From Snuella sedimenti (GTDB taxonomy: Bacteria > Bacteroidota > Bacteroidia > Flavobacteriales > Flavobacteriaceae): a stretch of 64,000 bases of DNA. Position 1 is the stretch's first letter, and each line of letters starts with the position of its first letter. A model generated the notes under the pieces. That model had not been told where the DNA came from. It worked only from the letters and a program-made list of their open reading frames with translations, and made no database searches. A program made the position numbers and the translations under genes. Positions 8,531 through 19,283 of the stretch are shown piece after piece. Location: NCBI RefSeq assembly GCF_016428595.1, contig NZ_JAELVQ010000002.1:124001-188000 (forward strand), read 5' to 3'.

Positions 8531-8538
8531 CAAATATA
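8531..8538 (-). promoter_or_regulatory. Promoter -7 box for the gat operon leader
   Basis: TATATTTG on the minus strand fits TAnnTTTG. A transcript starting a few bases on would have a 5' leader of only about 10-14 bases before the ATG of the Asn-rich peptide. No clear -33 TTTG was found. Confidence 0.6.
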
Positions 8539-10953
<2,415 letters not shown>

Positions 10954-10978
10954 AAATAGAGCATGAATACAAACTAAA

Positions 10979-11008
10979 AAATGTCGCTTAATTTAAGCGA
11001 CATTTTTT
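10979..11008. terminator. Terminator after gyrB
   Basis: The ATGTCGCTTA/TAAGCGACAT stem (10981-10990 with 10994-11003) is flanked by A and T runs. It also serves the convergent beta-barrel gene. Confidence 0.88.
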
Positions 11009-11022
11009 AGTTAATTTAAAAA

Positions 11023-11604
11023 TCAAAAGTCAAATCCAATTGAGAATTGCCAAACCCTATTTTTAGGGCTGCCATCGTCATAAATACTTCCTAATCCCAA
11101 ATGGTAACGCACACCAAGGCTAACACCTGAGTCGGTTTTAAATCCGCCTCCAAAATTTACTCCCCAGTCCAAATCTTTTGGGTTAAATTCTTGGGAGGTA
11201 TTAAAAAGACTAAAGTTGCTATCATATTCTTCTTTGTGTGAGATGGCTAATCCTAATTGCGGTCCTACCTCCAGAAAAAAATGATCGCTTGGGTACATTT
11301 TAAATAAAACGGGCAAGTTAACATAGTCTATTTTTTGTGTAAACGTACTACCATTATCATCTAATTCATATCCCTGTTGCGAGTATAATAATTCAACTTG
11401 AAGTGCTATGCTTTCAGTTAAAAAGGATTCACCATAAAGCCCTATGTGAAATCCATGTCTTTGTCCCGTTTCGGTATTACCATCAAAACTAACAGCGGCG
11501 AGGTTATAGCCTCCCTTAATTCCTGCGTTAGATTTATGGTCTTGAGCATTTATAAATAAAGTTGAGAATAGTGTACACATAATTGTGAAAAAAGTCGTTT
11601 TCAT
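11023..11604 (-). CDS. Outer-membrane beta-barrel protein (PorT-like family)
   Basis: A protein of 193 aa with a signal peptide ending near FINAQ. The mature part shows alternating beta strands: 'GIKGGYNLAAVSF', 'GFHIGLYGESFL', 'LQVELLYSQQGYEL', 'YVNLPVLFKMYP', 'FFLEVGPQLGLAI', 'WGVNFGGGFKT', 'LGVRYHLGLGS' and a terminal 'RVWQFSIGFDF' ending in an aromatic residue. This is the usual pattern of an eight-stranded outer-membrane barrel of the Bacteroidota 'porin family/PorT' group. Function is unknown. It may be co-transcribed with the metalloprotease gene 40 bases upstream. Confidence 0.8.
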   Translation of the reverse strand: MKTTFFTIMCTLFSTLFINAQDHKSNAGIKGGYNLAAVSFDGNTETGQRHGFHIGLYGESFLTESIALQVELLYSQQGYELDDNGSTFTQKIDYVNLPVLFKMYPSDHFFLEVGPQLGLAISHKEEYDSNFSLFNTSQEFNPKDLDWGVNFGGGFKTDSGVSLGVRYHLGLGSIYDDGSPKNRVWQFSIGFDF

Positions 11605-11644
11605 TGTTTTTTTTAATTTAAGTTAATGATGTGTTGGGTAAAGT

Positions 11645-12427
11645 CTATTTTCCACCGTTAGCTCTCAAATCGGCAATACATTGGTCGTCGAGTTGAGGTA
11701 TAGAATTAGAACCAATCATATTAGCAATGCCAGCAGCAGATTCAACGGCCCAGTACATTAGGCAGCTTTCTACATTGCAGTGTTTTTCATGATCAGGATC
11801 TTCATGATCGCTTTGCGGAGTTGCTCCTAAATTTGTTAATCCAAGAATATGTCCGAACTCATGATTGATAACGGTTGCTTCTAGAAGGTTTCTATTAGGT
11901 TCAAAAGGACTGTTGCTTAAATCGTGAATACTTTCCTCAAAAATTACGAACGATGTGTTTCTGTATGCCGTACCAAGCACAACACTGTCTTCAGAATTGC
12001 TGTCCGATTCGCCATCGGTAAAGAAAGCCCAAATGGCAATAGTGTCGTTAGTATTATATTTTGTACGGTTTGCATCTTCAATAGCAACAATTTCCTCTAT
12101 CGTTAAACGGTCATCTTCCGGAGAATTAATAGCTCTTTTTTCTATAGTAATGCCGTTAGGCTTATGGGTTCTTGCTTCTAAAAAGGAAACAAAATTGTCT
12201 TGAGCAGCTTGTGTTGGTGCAAAGCCGTCAACGTAAACAAGTTCAATAACCATACTTTTGTATGTGTCATCCGATAAAATATCGTTAGAAGCACTTCCTG
12301 TAGCTTTTTTATTGGCAGCTTTGTTTACTGAAGTTTCTTGGTTATTGGTAGCATCATCACTGTCCGTCGTACAAGCTTGAAGGATAAATAATAGAAAAAA
12401 GAATGGAATTAAAATGTTATGCTTCAT
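11645..12427 (-). CDS. Archaemetzincin-like zinc metalloprotease lipoprotein
   Basis: A protein of 260 aa. The signal peptide ends in a lipobox with Cys19 (LFILQAC), so it should be lipid-anchored. The zinc motif is H189-E-F-G-H193-I-L-G196, with E190 as catalytic base. About 20 residues later comes H216-C217-x4-C222-L-M224, the H-C-x4-C-x-M block that in archaemetzincins directly follows HExxHxxGxx. Here a His/Asp-rich insert separates the two halves. H216 is therefore the likely third zinc ligand and M224 the Met-turn. The substrate is unknown. Similar flavobacterial proteins are often called membrane metalloproteases. Confidence 0.78.
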   Translation of the reverse strand: MKHNILIPFFFLLFILQACTTDSDDATNNQETSVNKAANKKATGSASNDILSDDTYKSMVIELVYVDGFAPTQAAQDNFVSFLEARTHKPNGITIEKRAINSPEDDRLTIEEIVAIEDANRTKYNTNDTIAIWAFFTDGESDSNSEDSVVLGTAYRNTSFVIFEESIHDLSNSPFEPNRNLLEATVINHEFGHILGLTNLGATPQSDHEDPDHEKHCNVESCLMYWAVESAAGIANMIGSNSIPQLDDQCIADLRANGGK

Positions 12428-12493
12428 GATTTTTGAATTAACAGTGTTTCTCTTGTTTTTATAGGTGCTATAATAACAATTTTTTTGTTATTA

Positions 12494-12524
12494 AACAGCT
12501 ACCGAAATTTCGGCAGCTGTTTTT
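12494..12524 (-). terminator. Hairpin terminator after the repeat lipoprotein gene
   Basis: The AACAGCT-x-CCGAAA/TTTCGG-x-AGCTGTT stem spans 12494-12521, with one internal mismatch on plus that becomes a G-U pair on minus. It lies just past the end of the 12556-13599 gene. Confidence 0.7.
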
Positions 12525-12555
12525 ACCATAACAATGGGACAAATGCGATACTAGT

Positions 12556-13599
12556 TTATATTTGGTCTAAAACTAGTGTTATAGTAGCATTTGTAGTGCT
12601 TTGTAGTGAGATTGAGTTCTCGGAATAGCTTGTTACTTCCCAGGTATGATTTAATAGTTCAAAATTGGCATTACCAGAAAAGTTTAAAGTTAAGAACACT
12701 TCAAGCGATGATGTTACCTCGTAAGTACCTTCAACAGTAGTATTAATAGTGTGCTCGGCCAAACATGTTAAATCGTTAGCGAAGTCTATAGTATAATCTG
12801 CATAGTTGTTGGCTGTGTTTACACCTGCATTTACAAACGATTCTACTTTAAACATACCATTGACTAAAATGGTTTCCAAGGCATCAGCATTTTCTTCAGC
12901 TTCATCTTTAATGTCTTCGTTTTCCAAACAGTCGTTAATTTGTGTTCTTAAATCTAAATCACTGGTAATGTTTACGACTGTTTCGTCTTCTAATGTAGCT
13001 GTGATTGGGTAATTTACGGCAAACAATTCGTCATTACCAAAGTTGTTCATGTATGTGTATAACTGTTGTTCAGATTCAATAACAACACTACCTGTTTGTT
13101 CAAATTTAAGGTCATATGTCAATATGGTAATAGGAAAGTCTATATCCAAACAATTAATAGCGTCTTCTGCTTCGTCTTCAGCTTGCTCACAAGCATCCAT
13201 TAAGGCGTTGTACTCTGCTTGATTTGCTACGTTTACTTCGTTATAGTTGCTTAATTTAACCGATAAAGGAAAGTGTAAAACAACATTGTCATCATCAGTA
13301 TTAAATTGTCCTAAAATATCTAATACCAAAGAATAATCCAATTGACTTAATAGGGTTACCTGTGTGCCATTTACTGTAGCCGTTACAGGAAATAAAATAG
13401 AAGAACAAGACATGCCATCTAAAAAATCGTCAAAACTACCGTCGTACATAGAAGTACGTTCTAAGTTGCTGGCTGTTTCAGAATTCGCCGAATTTGTGTT
13501 TGGGTTTTGTCCATTTTCATTGTCTATTTCATCTTGACAAGAAGTTAATCCTAGAAATGAAAGTAATAAGATTGCGGTAATAAATTTTAATGTTTTCAT
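12556..13599 (-). CDS. Lipoprotein with four related internal modules, function unknown
   Basis: A protein of 347 aa. The lipobox is 'LLSFLGLTSC' followed by QDEID, an acidic start like the surface-export signals of Bacteroidota lipoproteins. The body holds four similar stretches starting 'FPVTATVNG', 'FPLSVKLSN', 'FPITILTYD' and 'YPITATLED', each followed by a V/N-rich strand and a helix, usually with an acidic Cys-containing end (MDACEQ, INCLD, NDCLEN). The modules appear to be a tandem-duplicated fold. A last domain of about 100 residues is beta-rich. The ATG at 13599 is chosen over 13638 because it places the signal sequence at the N-terminus. I do not recognise a named family. Confidence 0.75.
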   Translation of the reverse strand: MKTLKFITAILLLSFLGLTSCQDEIDNENGQNPNTNSANSETASNLERTSMYDGSFDDFLDGMSCSSILFPVTATVNGTQVTLLSQLDYSLVLDILGQFNTDDDNVVLHFPLSVKLSNYNEVNVANQAEYNALMDACEQAEDEAEDAINCLDIDFPITILTYDLKFEQTGSVVIESEQQLYTYMNNFGNDELFAVNYPITATLEDETVVNITSDLDLRTQINDCLENEDIKDEAEENADALETILVNGMFKVESFVNAGVNTANNYADYTIDFANDLTCLAEHTINTTVEGTYEVTSSLEVFLTLNFSGNANFELLNHTWEVTSYSENSISLQSTTNATITLVLDQI

Positions 13600-13768
13600 G
13601 ATACTAATTTTTTGGGTTATAATAATTTTCTTTTTCATAGCGATTTTTTCGCCTTTCTGAATTTAAGACCCCTATCAATTATTTTACCCTATGCTTTTTT
13701 TGTTTTTTTTACGAATTTTTAGTCAAATCACTGTTTTTCAGTGTGTTATTTTTTAAATATTTATTTTA

Positions 13769-13776
13769 TATTTTTG
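13769..13776 (+). promoter_or_regulatory. Promoter -7 box for the ECF sigma operon
   Basis: TATTTTTG fits TAnnTTTG and lies 94 bases before the sigma factor ATG. ECF operons often also have an autoregulated promoter; I could not identify one. Confidence 0.5.
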
Positions 13777-13870
13777 TTGCAATCTACATTTTATAAAGAC
13801 TATATGAAATAGTCTAGACTAAAACTTATTACGTTATAACAGATAGCTATTAAAAAGTTAAATATAGTAT

Positions 13871-14392
13871 ATGAGTAGTCCCAAACATAAACTCTGCGAA
13901 GAATCTTTTTTTAATTCATTTTATTTAGAACATGTGCAGGCTGTAAATAATTTTGCCTTTTATAAGTGTGGTGATAAGGCAGCCTCATTGGATTTTGTAC
14001 AAGATGCTTTTGCTAAGATATGGGAAAATTGTTCCAAGATAGATTTTACAAAAGCAAAAACGTATTTGTTTACTACAGTTAATAATTTGTTCTTAAATAC
14101 AGTACGGCATCAAAAAGTGGTGATGACTTATGAAAAGGAAAAACCCTACATGGATAGGACGAATTTGAGTCCAGAATATTTAATGGAGGAAGAAGAGTTC
14201 AAACAGAAATTGATGTCTGCCATTTCTGGTTTAAGTGCTGAGCAGCGGGAAGTATTTTTATTGAATAGAATAGAAGGGAAAAAGTACAGGGAAATTGCAG
14301 AATTACTGGATATTTCCCAAAAAACAGTAGAGAAGAGAATGTCTGGAGCCTTGAAAATATTACGAGCAAAGGTTGAAGAAATAAAAATTTAA
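13871..14392 (+). CDS. ECF-family RNA polymerase sigma factor
   Basis: A protein of 173 aa of the FecI-like group common in Bacteroidota. Region 2 shows 'AASLDFVQDAFAKIWENC' (about residues 38-55) and region 4 shows 'LSAEQREVFLLNRIEGKKYREIAELLDISQKTVEKRMSGALKILR' features of a helix-turn-helix binding the -35 element. The anti-sigma FecR gene follows 58 bases downstream and then a TonB receptor. The sigma factor therefore probably turns on the operon when the receptor binds its ligand. Confidence 0.92.
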   Translation: MSSPKHKLCEESFFNSFYLEHVQAVNNFAFYKCGDKAASLDFVQDAFAKIWENCSKIDFTKAKTYLFTTVNNLFLNTVRHQKVVMTYEKEKPYMDRTNLSPEYLMEEEEFKQKLMSAISGLSAEQREVFLLNRIEGKKYREIAELLDISQKTVEKRMSGALKILRAKVEEIKI

Positions 14393-14450
14393 CTTGTTAT
14401 TGTAGGGTAAATTTATATATAGGTGTCTCAATTATAGAAAACGTTGTTTA

Positions 14451-15365
14451 ATGAGCAAAGAAAAGGACATATTAAAATGGTTTGAAGGTGAAATTTCTAC
14501 CGAGGAAATTAAAAAACGCCATAGCGAAGAAGATTTTTCAACACTTGAGAAGTTAGGGTTTTATGCAAAACAAATTGAAGCACCTAAAATTGATGCTCAA
14601 GCTGCATTAGCTGATTTTAAAGCTAGAAATCTTAAAAGAACCAAGCCTAAAGTTGTCCGCTTAAACTTTAATAGCGTTTTAAAAGTGGCAGCCGTTCTGG
14701 TTGTTATGCTTACGTCTTCTTATTTCTTGTTTTTTAATACAAACAAGTCATTTTCAACACATATTGCCCAAACAGAAATAGTGTATCTTCCCGATAATTC
14801 AGAGGTTATCTTAAATGCACAATCTAAACTGGTATATAACAAAAAGCAGTGGAAGCAAAAGCGGATTCTTGAATTGGAAGGTGAAGCTTTTTTTAAAGTG
14901 TCCAAGGGCGAAACGTTTACAGTAAAAACAGAAGTAGGGGCTATACAAGTATTGGGAACACAGTTTAATGTAAAAGAGCGAATCAATTATTTTGAGGTAC
15001 AATGTTATGAAGGTTCGGTACAGGTTCAATACAATGCTGTAAAGACTGTTTTGACACCTGGAAAGTCTTTTAGGGTAGTAAATGGTGAGGTGAGTCCTGC
15101 TGCAGACTTTGTTTCAAAAAATCCGTCCTGGCTAGCCAATGAATCCTCTTTTGATAATGTTCCATTGTGGCAGGTTATTGCAGAATTACAAATACAGTAC
15201 AACATAATTATAGTTGCAGATAACATTGATACATTCCAAAAGTTTTCAGGAAGCTTTACACATACCGATAAGAATATTGCATTACAATCGGTTACAATTC
15301 CTCTCAAATTAAGTTACAAGATAGATGGTGAAAATGTTACGTTCTACACTTATGAAGCTAACTAA
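14451..15365 (+). CDS. FecR-family anti-sigma factor
   Basis: An inner-membrane anti-sigma factor of 304 aa. It has a cytoplasmic N-terminal part (about 1-75), one transmembrane helix (VLKVAAVLVVMLTSSYFLFF, about 79-98), a periplasmic FecR domain (LPDNSEVILNAQSKLVY...LEGEAFFKV... VLGTQFNV), and a C-terminal DUF4974-type domain (about 235-300) thought to contact the receptor STN domain. It would hold the upstream sigma factor until signalled. Its stop overlaps the next gene by 14 bases, implying translational coupling. Confidence 0.92.
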   Translation: MSKEKDILKWFEGEISTEEIKKRHSEEDFSTLEKLGFYAKQIEAPKIDAQAALADFKARNLKRTKPKVVRLNFNSVLKVAAVLVVMLTSSYFLFFNTNKSFSTHIAQTEIVYLPDNSEVILNAQSKLVYNKKQWKQKRILELEGEAFFKVSKGETFTVKTEVGAIQVLGTQFNVKERINYFEVQCYEGSVQVQYNAVKTVLTPGKSFRVVNGEVSPAADFVSKNPSWLANESSFDNVPLWQVIAELQIQYNIIIVADNIDTFQKFSGSFTHTDKNIALQSVTIPLKLSYKIDGENVTFYTYEAN

Positions 15366-17895
15366 TTACTTATTTTTATCAGTTATATGTTTTGGGTTTT
15401 CTTTTGTTGGTCAAGCACAGGAAACAGTGTCTTTGGTAAAGCTTATGGCCGATATTGAAGCACAATTTGATGTGAAATTTTCTTATTCAGTTAATGATGT
15501 CGAAAATGTTGATGTAAATGAGCCTAGCGAAGCGTATACTTTAAATCAGGTTATTGCTTACCTTAATGAAAATACACTTTTAAACTTTAAGTTTTTAAAC
15601 GATCGTTATATAACGGTGTCTACTTTAGATAAAACCATTTCAGTTTGTGGTATACTGGTTAGCCATGATACTGGCGAACCCATTTTTGGAGCCTCGGTTA
15701 TTTTAAATAATTCAACTAAAGGCGGGATTACGGATGTTAATGGTAGATTTCAATTAGACAATGTGCCGTTAAATAAAACCATTGTAATTTCATTTCTGGG
15801 TTATGAAACACAAAAGATTCAAGCCAATGCGTTGTTATCAAGAAATGGGAACTGCAAAACTATTTTAATCAAGGAAGAGGCCGAAGTTTTAAATCGGGTA
15901 CTTATTTCAAAATTCTTAACTACCGGTTTACAAAAGCGCAGTGATGGAAGTACAGTTTTAAATACCGAAAAATTTGGCATTTTGCCAGGGCTTACCGAAC
16001 CAGATATTTTGCAATCTATCCAAGCACTTCCTGGTGTAGAAAGTGTAAACGAGAGCATTGCAAATATTAATGTAAGGGGAGGGACTAACGATCAGAACTT
16101 AATGCTTTGGGACGGAATCAAGATGTACCACTCGGGACACTTTTTTGGACTCATTTCTGCTTACAATCCCTATCTTACCGATAAGGTAGTTGTTACCAAA
16201 AATGGAACCAGTAGCGAGTTTAGCGATGGCGTGTCCAGTACGGTAAATATGTTTACAAAAAACAAGCTTAATACAAAGCTTTCTGGAGGTGCTGGTTTGA
16301 ATTTATTGCATGCCGATGCCTTTTTAGAAATACCAATAACAAATAAAGTAGCCCTACATGTATCGGGAAGACGTTCATTTACCGATTTTTACAATTCGCC
16401 AACTTACGACACGTATTTTGAACGTAGTTTTCAAGATAGTGAGCTAACAACGAATAGTGATAATATTAGTGAGAGTAATAGATCCTCAGAGTTTTTCTTT
16501 TATGATTATTCGGCGAAGTTACTTTTTGATCTTAATGAAAATCATAAGATAAGAGTCAATGCAATAGGCATTAGTAATAATTTAGACTATACAGAAAGCT
16601 TTGTTAACACTGATGGTGAAACAGAGTCTAAGACCAGTAATTTAAAACAAGAGAACATAGGCGTTGGAGCTAATTGGTCAGCCAATTGGAGTGCTAGGTT
16701 TAATAGTGAATTTGTTGCTTTTTATTCGAATTATAATGTCGATGCCATCGATTATAGAATTGAAACCGACCAAAAGTTAACGCAGACTAATGAGGTTATT
16801 GAAACAGGGATAAAATTAAAAACCAATTATTCGGTTAATAATAATTTACACTTGTTAAATGGATATCAATTTAGTGAGATAGGTATTCTAAATGAAACCA
16901 CGGTAAGCGCACCTTCTTATGAACGTACTAAAAAGGACGTATTGCTAAATCATGCACTTTTTACCGAGGCAGAGTTTAATAAAAACCGTACCTATTTTCG
17001 AATTGGTGTACGGGCTAATTATTTTCAGAAGTTTAATAAACTATTAATTGAGCCAAGGTTAAATTTTAGACAGAAACTTTCGAATCGATTTACCACAAAG
17101 CTACAAGGAGAATTTAAGAATCAATCAGCCACACAGGTTGTCGATTTTCAAGACGATTTTTTAGGAGTTGAAAATAGACGTTGGATTTTAGCAGATGAAG
17201 AAAACATTCCAATTTCCACGAGTAAACAAGGATCTTTTGGTTTTGAATTTAACCATAATAATTTAATGATTGATGTAGAAGGGTTTTATAAGTTGGTAAC
17301 TGGTGTAACCGCTAAAAATCAAGGCTTTTACAATAACTTTCAATACCTTAATGCTTCAGGAAACTATACAGCTAAAGGCGTGGAATTCTTAATTAATAAA
17401 ACAGCCAATAAATATAGTGCTTGGTTTAGTTATACTTATAGTATTAATGATTATGAGTTTAAAGCATTTACGCCTTCGGTATTTCCAAATAATGTTGATA
17501 TTAGGCACTCGGTATCTTTGGCTTTTAATTACGATGTTTTGCAAAATTTAAAGCTATCTATTGGAGGCATATGGCGTACAGGACGCCCATATACCAAACC
17601 AGTAGCCGGCAATGAAACTGTTAGGGACGGTAATACAACTTTGGTAAACTATGATACCCCTAACAGTGAAAATTTAGATGCCTTTCAACGATTGGATGCT
17701 TCGCTTAATTATTATTTTAATATTACAAAATCGGTAAAAGCATCCTTTCGAGCTGGTGTTTTAAACATTTTAGATAGACAAAATAGCATCAATAGGTATT
17801 ATGAAGTAGACCCAAATGATTCAGAGTCCGCTATTCAAATTGACAACACGTCTTTAGGGCTAACCCCTAATGTAAGTTTTAGAGTTAAATTTTAA
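15352..17895 (+). CDS. TonB-dependent receptor with STN signalling domain (FecA-like)
   Basis: An outer-membrane receptor of 847 aa. A signal peptide ends near GQAQ. It is followed by an STN domain (about 25-90) for signalling to FecR, a carboxypeptidase-regulatory-like beta domain (about 98-170, 'GVLVSHDTGEPIFGASV' type), a plug ('LPGVESVNESIANINVRGGT.D', 'KVVVTKNG') and a barrel ending in 'NVSFRVKF' with a terminal Phe. The ATG at 15352 overlaps the fecR end by 14 bases. The substrate cannot be read from the sequence. No SusD partner follows, so a glycan Sus system is unlikely; a small ligand, cofactor or chelate is more plausible. Confidence 0.9.
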   Translation: MKLTNYLFLSVICFGFSFVGQAQETVSLVKLMADIEAQFDVKFSYSVNDVENVDVNEPSEAYTLNQVIAYLNENTLLNFKFLNDRYITVSTLDKTISVCGILVSHDTGEPIFGASVILNNSTKGGITDVNGRFQLDNVPLNKTIVISFLGYETQKIQANALLSRNGNCKTILIKEEAEVLNRVLISKFLTTGLQKRSDGSTVLNTEKFGILPGLTEPDILQSIQALPGVESVNESIANINVRGGTNDQNLMLWDGIKMYHSGHFFGLISAYNPYLTDKVVVTKNGTSSEFSDGVSSTVNMFTKNKLNTKLSGGAGLNLLHADAFLEIPITNKVALHVSGRRSFTDFYNSPTYDTYFERSFQDSELTTNSDNISESNRSSEFFFYDYSAKLLFDLNENHKIRVNAIGISNNLDYTESFVNTDGETESKTSNLKQENIGVGANWSANWSARFNSEFVAFYSNYNVDAIDYRIETDQKLTQTNEVIETGIKLKTNYSVNNNLHLLNGYQFSEIGILNETTVSAPSYERTKKDVLLNHALFTEAEFNKNRTYFRIGVRANYFQKFNKLLIEPRLNFRQKLSNRFTTKLQGEFKNQSATQVVDFQDDFLGVENRRWILADEENIPISTSKQGSFGFEFNHNNLMIDVEGFYKLVTGVTAKNQGFYNNFQYLNASGNYTAKGVEFLINKTANKYSAWFSYTYSINDYEFKAFTPSVFPNNVDIRHSVSLAFNYDVLQNLKLSIGGIWRTGRPYTKPVAGNETVRDGNTTLVNYDTPNSENLDAFQRLDASLNYYFNITKSVKASFRAGVLNILDRQNSINRYYEVDPNDSESAIQIDNTSLGLTPNVSFRVKF

Positions 17896-17913
17896 GTATA
17901 TAATGGAATTTGT

Positions 17914-17939
17914 ATCGATTAAAAGCAATTTTAATCGAT
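17914..17939. terminator. Terminator-like hairpin after the TonB receptor
   Basis: An 11-bp perfect stem ATCGATTAAAA/TTTTAATCGAT with a GCAA tetraloop, 18 bases past the stop. The stem is A+T-rich, so termination strength is uncertain. Confidence 0.6.
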
Positions 17940-17966
17940 TAAATGTTGTTTTTTAATATAATTTAC

Positions 17967-17974
17967 TATTTTTG
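17967..17974 (+). promoter_or_regulatory. Promoter -7 box for the DUF6588 gene
   Basis: TATTTTTG fits TAnnTTTG, with a TTG about 20 bases upstream that can act as the -33 element. The downstream ATG is at 17997. Confidence 0.65.
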
Positions 17975-17996
17975 TTGCACCCAAATTTATAGAACT

Positions 17997-19013
17997 ATGA
18001 AAAAGTTAACCTTATTTATGTTACTAAGTCTAGTAACAATTACAGTAAAAGCCCAAAACGATTTAGATGCGCTTTTGGCGGCAGGAGTTGAAGATGCTGA
18101 ACATTTTGCTAACGACTATTTAATGCCGGGAACCAATGGTCTTATGTATAGTATGAATGCCAATTGGTTTAATACAGCCGACGCAAAACCTTTAGGCGGT
18201 TTTGAAATATCCATAGTTGCAAACGCGGCGACGATTAAAAATGAGCATAAATCCTTTTTAATGGATACGGATACGTATAATAATGTGCGATTTGTCCAAG
18301 GTTCTAATGCTCAAATGGTCGCAACTGCCTTAGGGGAAAATGATCCAGACGTGGTTGTAGAGATTACTTATGATGATCCTATTTTTGGACAGCAAACAGA
18401 AGAAATAACCTTGCCTTCAGGGATTGGTTCAGAAACAGCAAATTTGTTACCTACCGCTTTTATTCAAGGCGCATTAGGACTGAGCAAAGGTATAGAGCTT
18501 AAAGCACGTTTTGTGCCTAAGATTGATACAGATGATGTGTCCATAAGTATGTATGGAGCTGGTTTGCAGCTTGAATTTACAAAATGGTTACCGGCCGATA
18601 AACTCTTGCCAGTTGCTATATCTGGTTTGGTCGCTTATACGCATTTAGATGGAACCTATAATTTAGATGATTCCTCAAATATAGAAGGTGAGAATCAACG
18701 TTTAGAAACAGCGACCAATACCTGGTTGCTTCAATTAATAGCGTCTACCAAAATGCCGGTTATTAATTTTTATGGCGGACTAGGGTATTTAAAAGGTAAA
18801 TCGGAATCAGATTTGTTGGGAACGTATAGGGTTTCTAATGGTGTTTTAACGACAAGTGATATTGTTGATCCTTTTTCTGTATCCAGTGAGATTTCTGGCG
18901 TACGTGGTACAATAGGTACAAAATTAAAACTAGGATTCTTTAGGCTTAATGCAGAATACCACTTAGCAGAATTTAATGCTTTTTCTGTGGGGATCAATTT
19001 TGGATTTAGATAA
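17997..19013 (+). CDS. DUF6588-type outer-membrane/periplasmic protein
   Basis: A protein of 338 aa with a signal peptide (MKKLTLFMLLSLVTITVKAQ). It has an early 'NDYLMPGTNGLMYSMNANWFNTA' segment and later beta strands such as 'GIELKARFVPKI', 'YGAGLQLEFTKWLP', 'INFYGGLGYLKG' and a terminal 'FSVGINFGFR', suggesting an outer-membrane beta barrel. I associate this layout with DUF6588, whose function is unknown. The ATG at 17997 is chosen over 17943 because the longer frame spans the promoter box. It is transcribed separately from the sigma/FecR operon. Confidence 0.7.
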   Translation: MKKLTLFMLLSLVTITVKAQNDLDALLAAGVEDAEHFANDYLMPGTNGLMYSMNANWFNTADAKPLGGFEISIVANAATIKNEHKSFLMDTDTYNNVRFVQGSNAQMVATALGENDPDVVVEITYDDPIFGQQTEEITLPSGIGSETANLLPTAFIQGALGLSKGIELKARFVPKIDTDDVSISMYGAGLQLEFTKWLPADKLLPVAISGLVAYTHLDGTYNLDDSSNIEGENQRLETATNTWLLQLIASTKMPVINFYGGLGYLKGKSESDLLGTYRVSNGVLTTSDIVDPFSVSSEISGVRGTIGTKLKLGFFRLNAEYHLAEFNAFSVGINFGFR

Positions 19014-19098
19014 TGTTAAAAACAGGAATTGGCTGCATGAATATTTGTTAGTAGTGCCCTATATCGTTTTAGTTAAAAATGTATAAAAATTATTGCGA

Positions 19099-19129
19099 AA
19101 AGTGTAAGATTTAATCTTGCACTTTTTTT
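19099..19129 (+). terminator. Terminator after the DUF6588 gene
   Basis: The AAAGTGTAAGA/TCTTGCACTTT stem (one G-U) is followed by TTTTTTT. Confidence 0.8.
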
Positions 19130-19149
19130 ATTAACCGTATATTTATTCG

Positions 19150-19157
19150 TATTTTTG
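19150..19157 (+). promoter_or_regulatory. Promoter -7 box for mdh
   Basis: TATTTTTG fits TAnnTTTG and lies just after the preceding terminator. It predicts a 5' untranslated region of about 120 bases before mdh. Confidence 0.5.
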
Positions 19158-19283
19158 AGCTATAGAAATCAACGAAATAACAAAATTGATTAAGGTGAAA
19201 ACATTAGGGATTTTCAATGTAAATTGAAAGTTCCTTTTGTTTGAAGTAACATATAATCATTAAAATTCTTAAAAAGTTAACTT

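Noticed and set aside
15352-19013. SusC/SusD glycan uptake locus
   Set aside because: The receptor has STN and CarboxypepD-like domains, but no SusD lipoprotein follows; the next gene is a DUF6588 protein with its own promoter.
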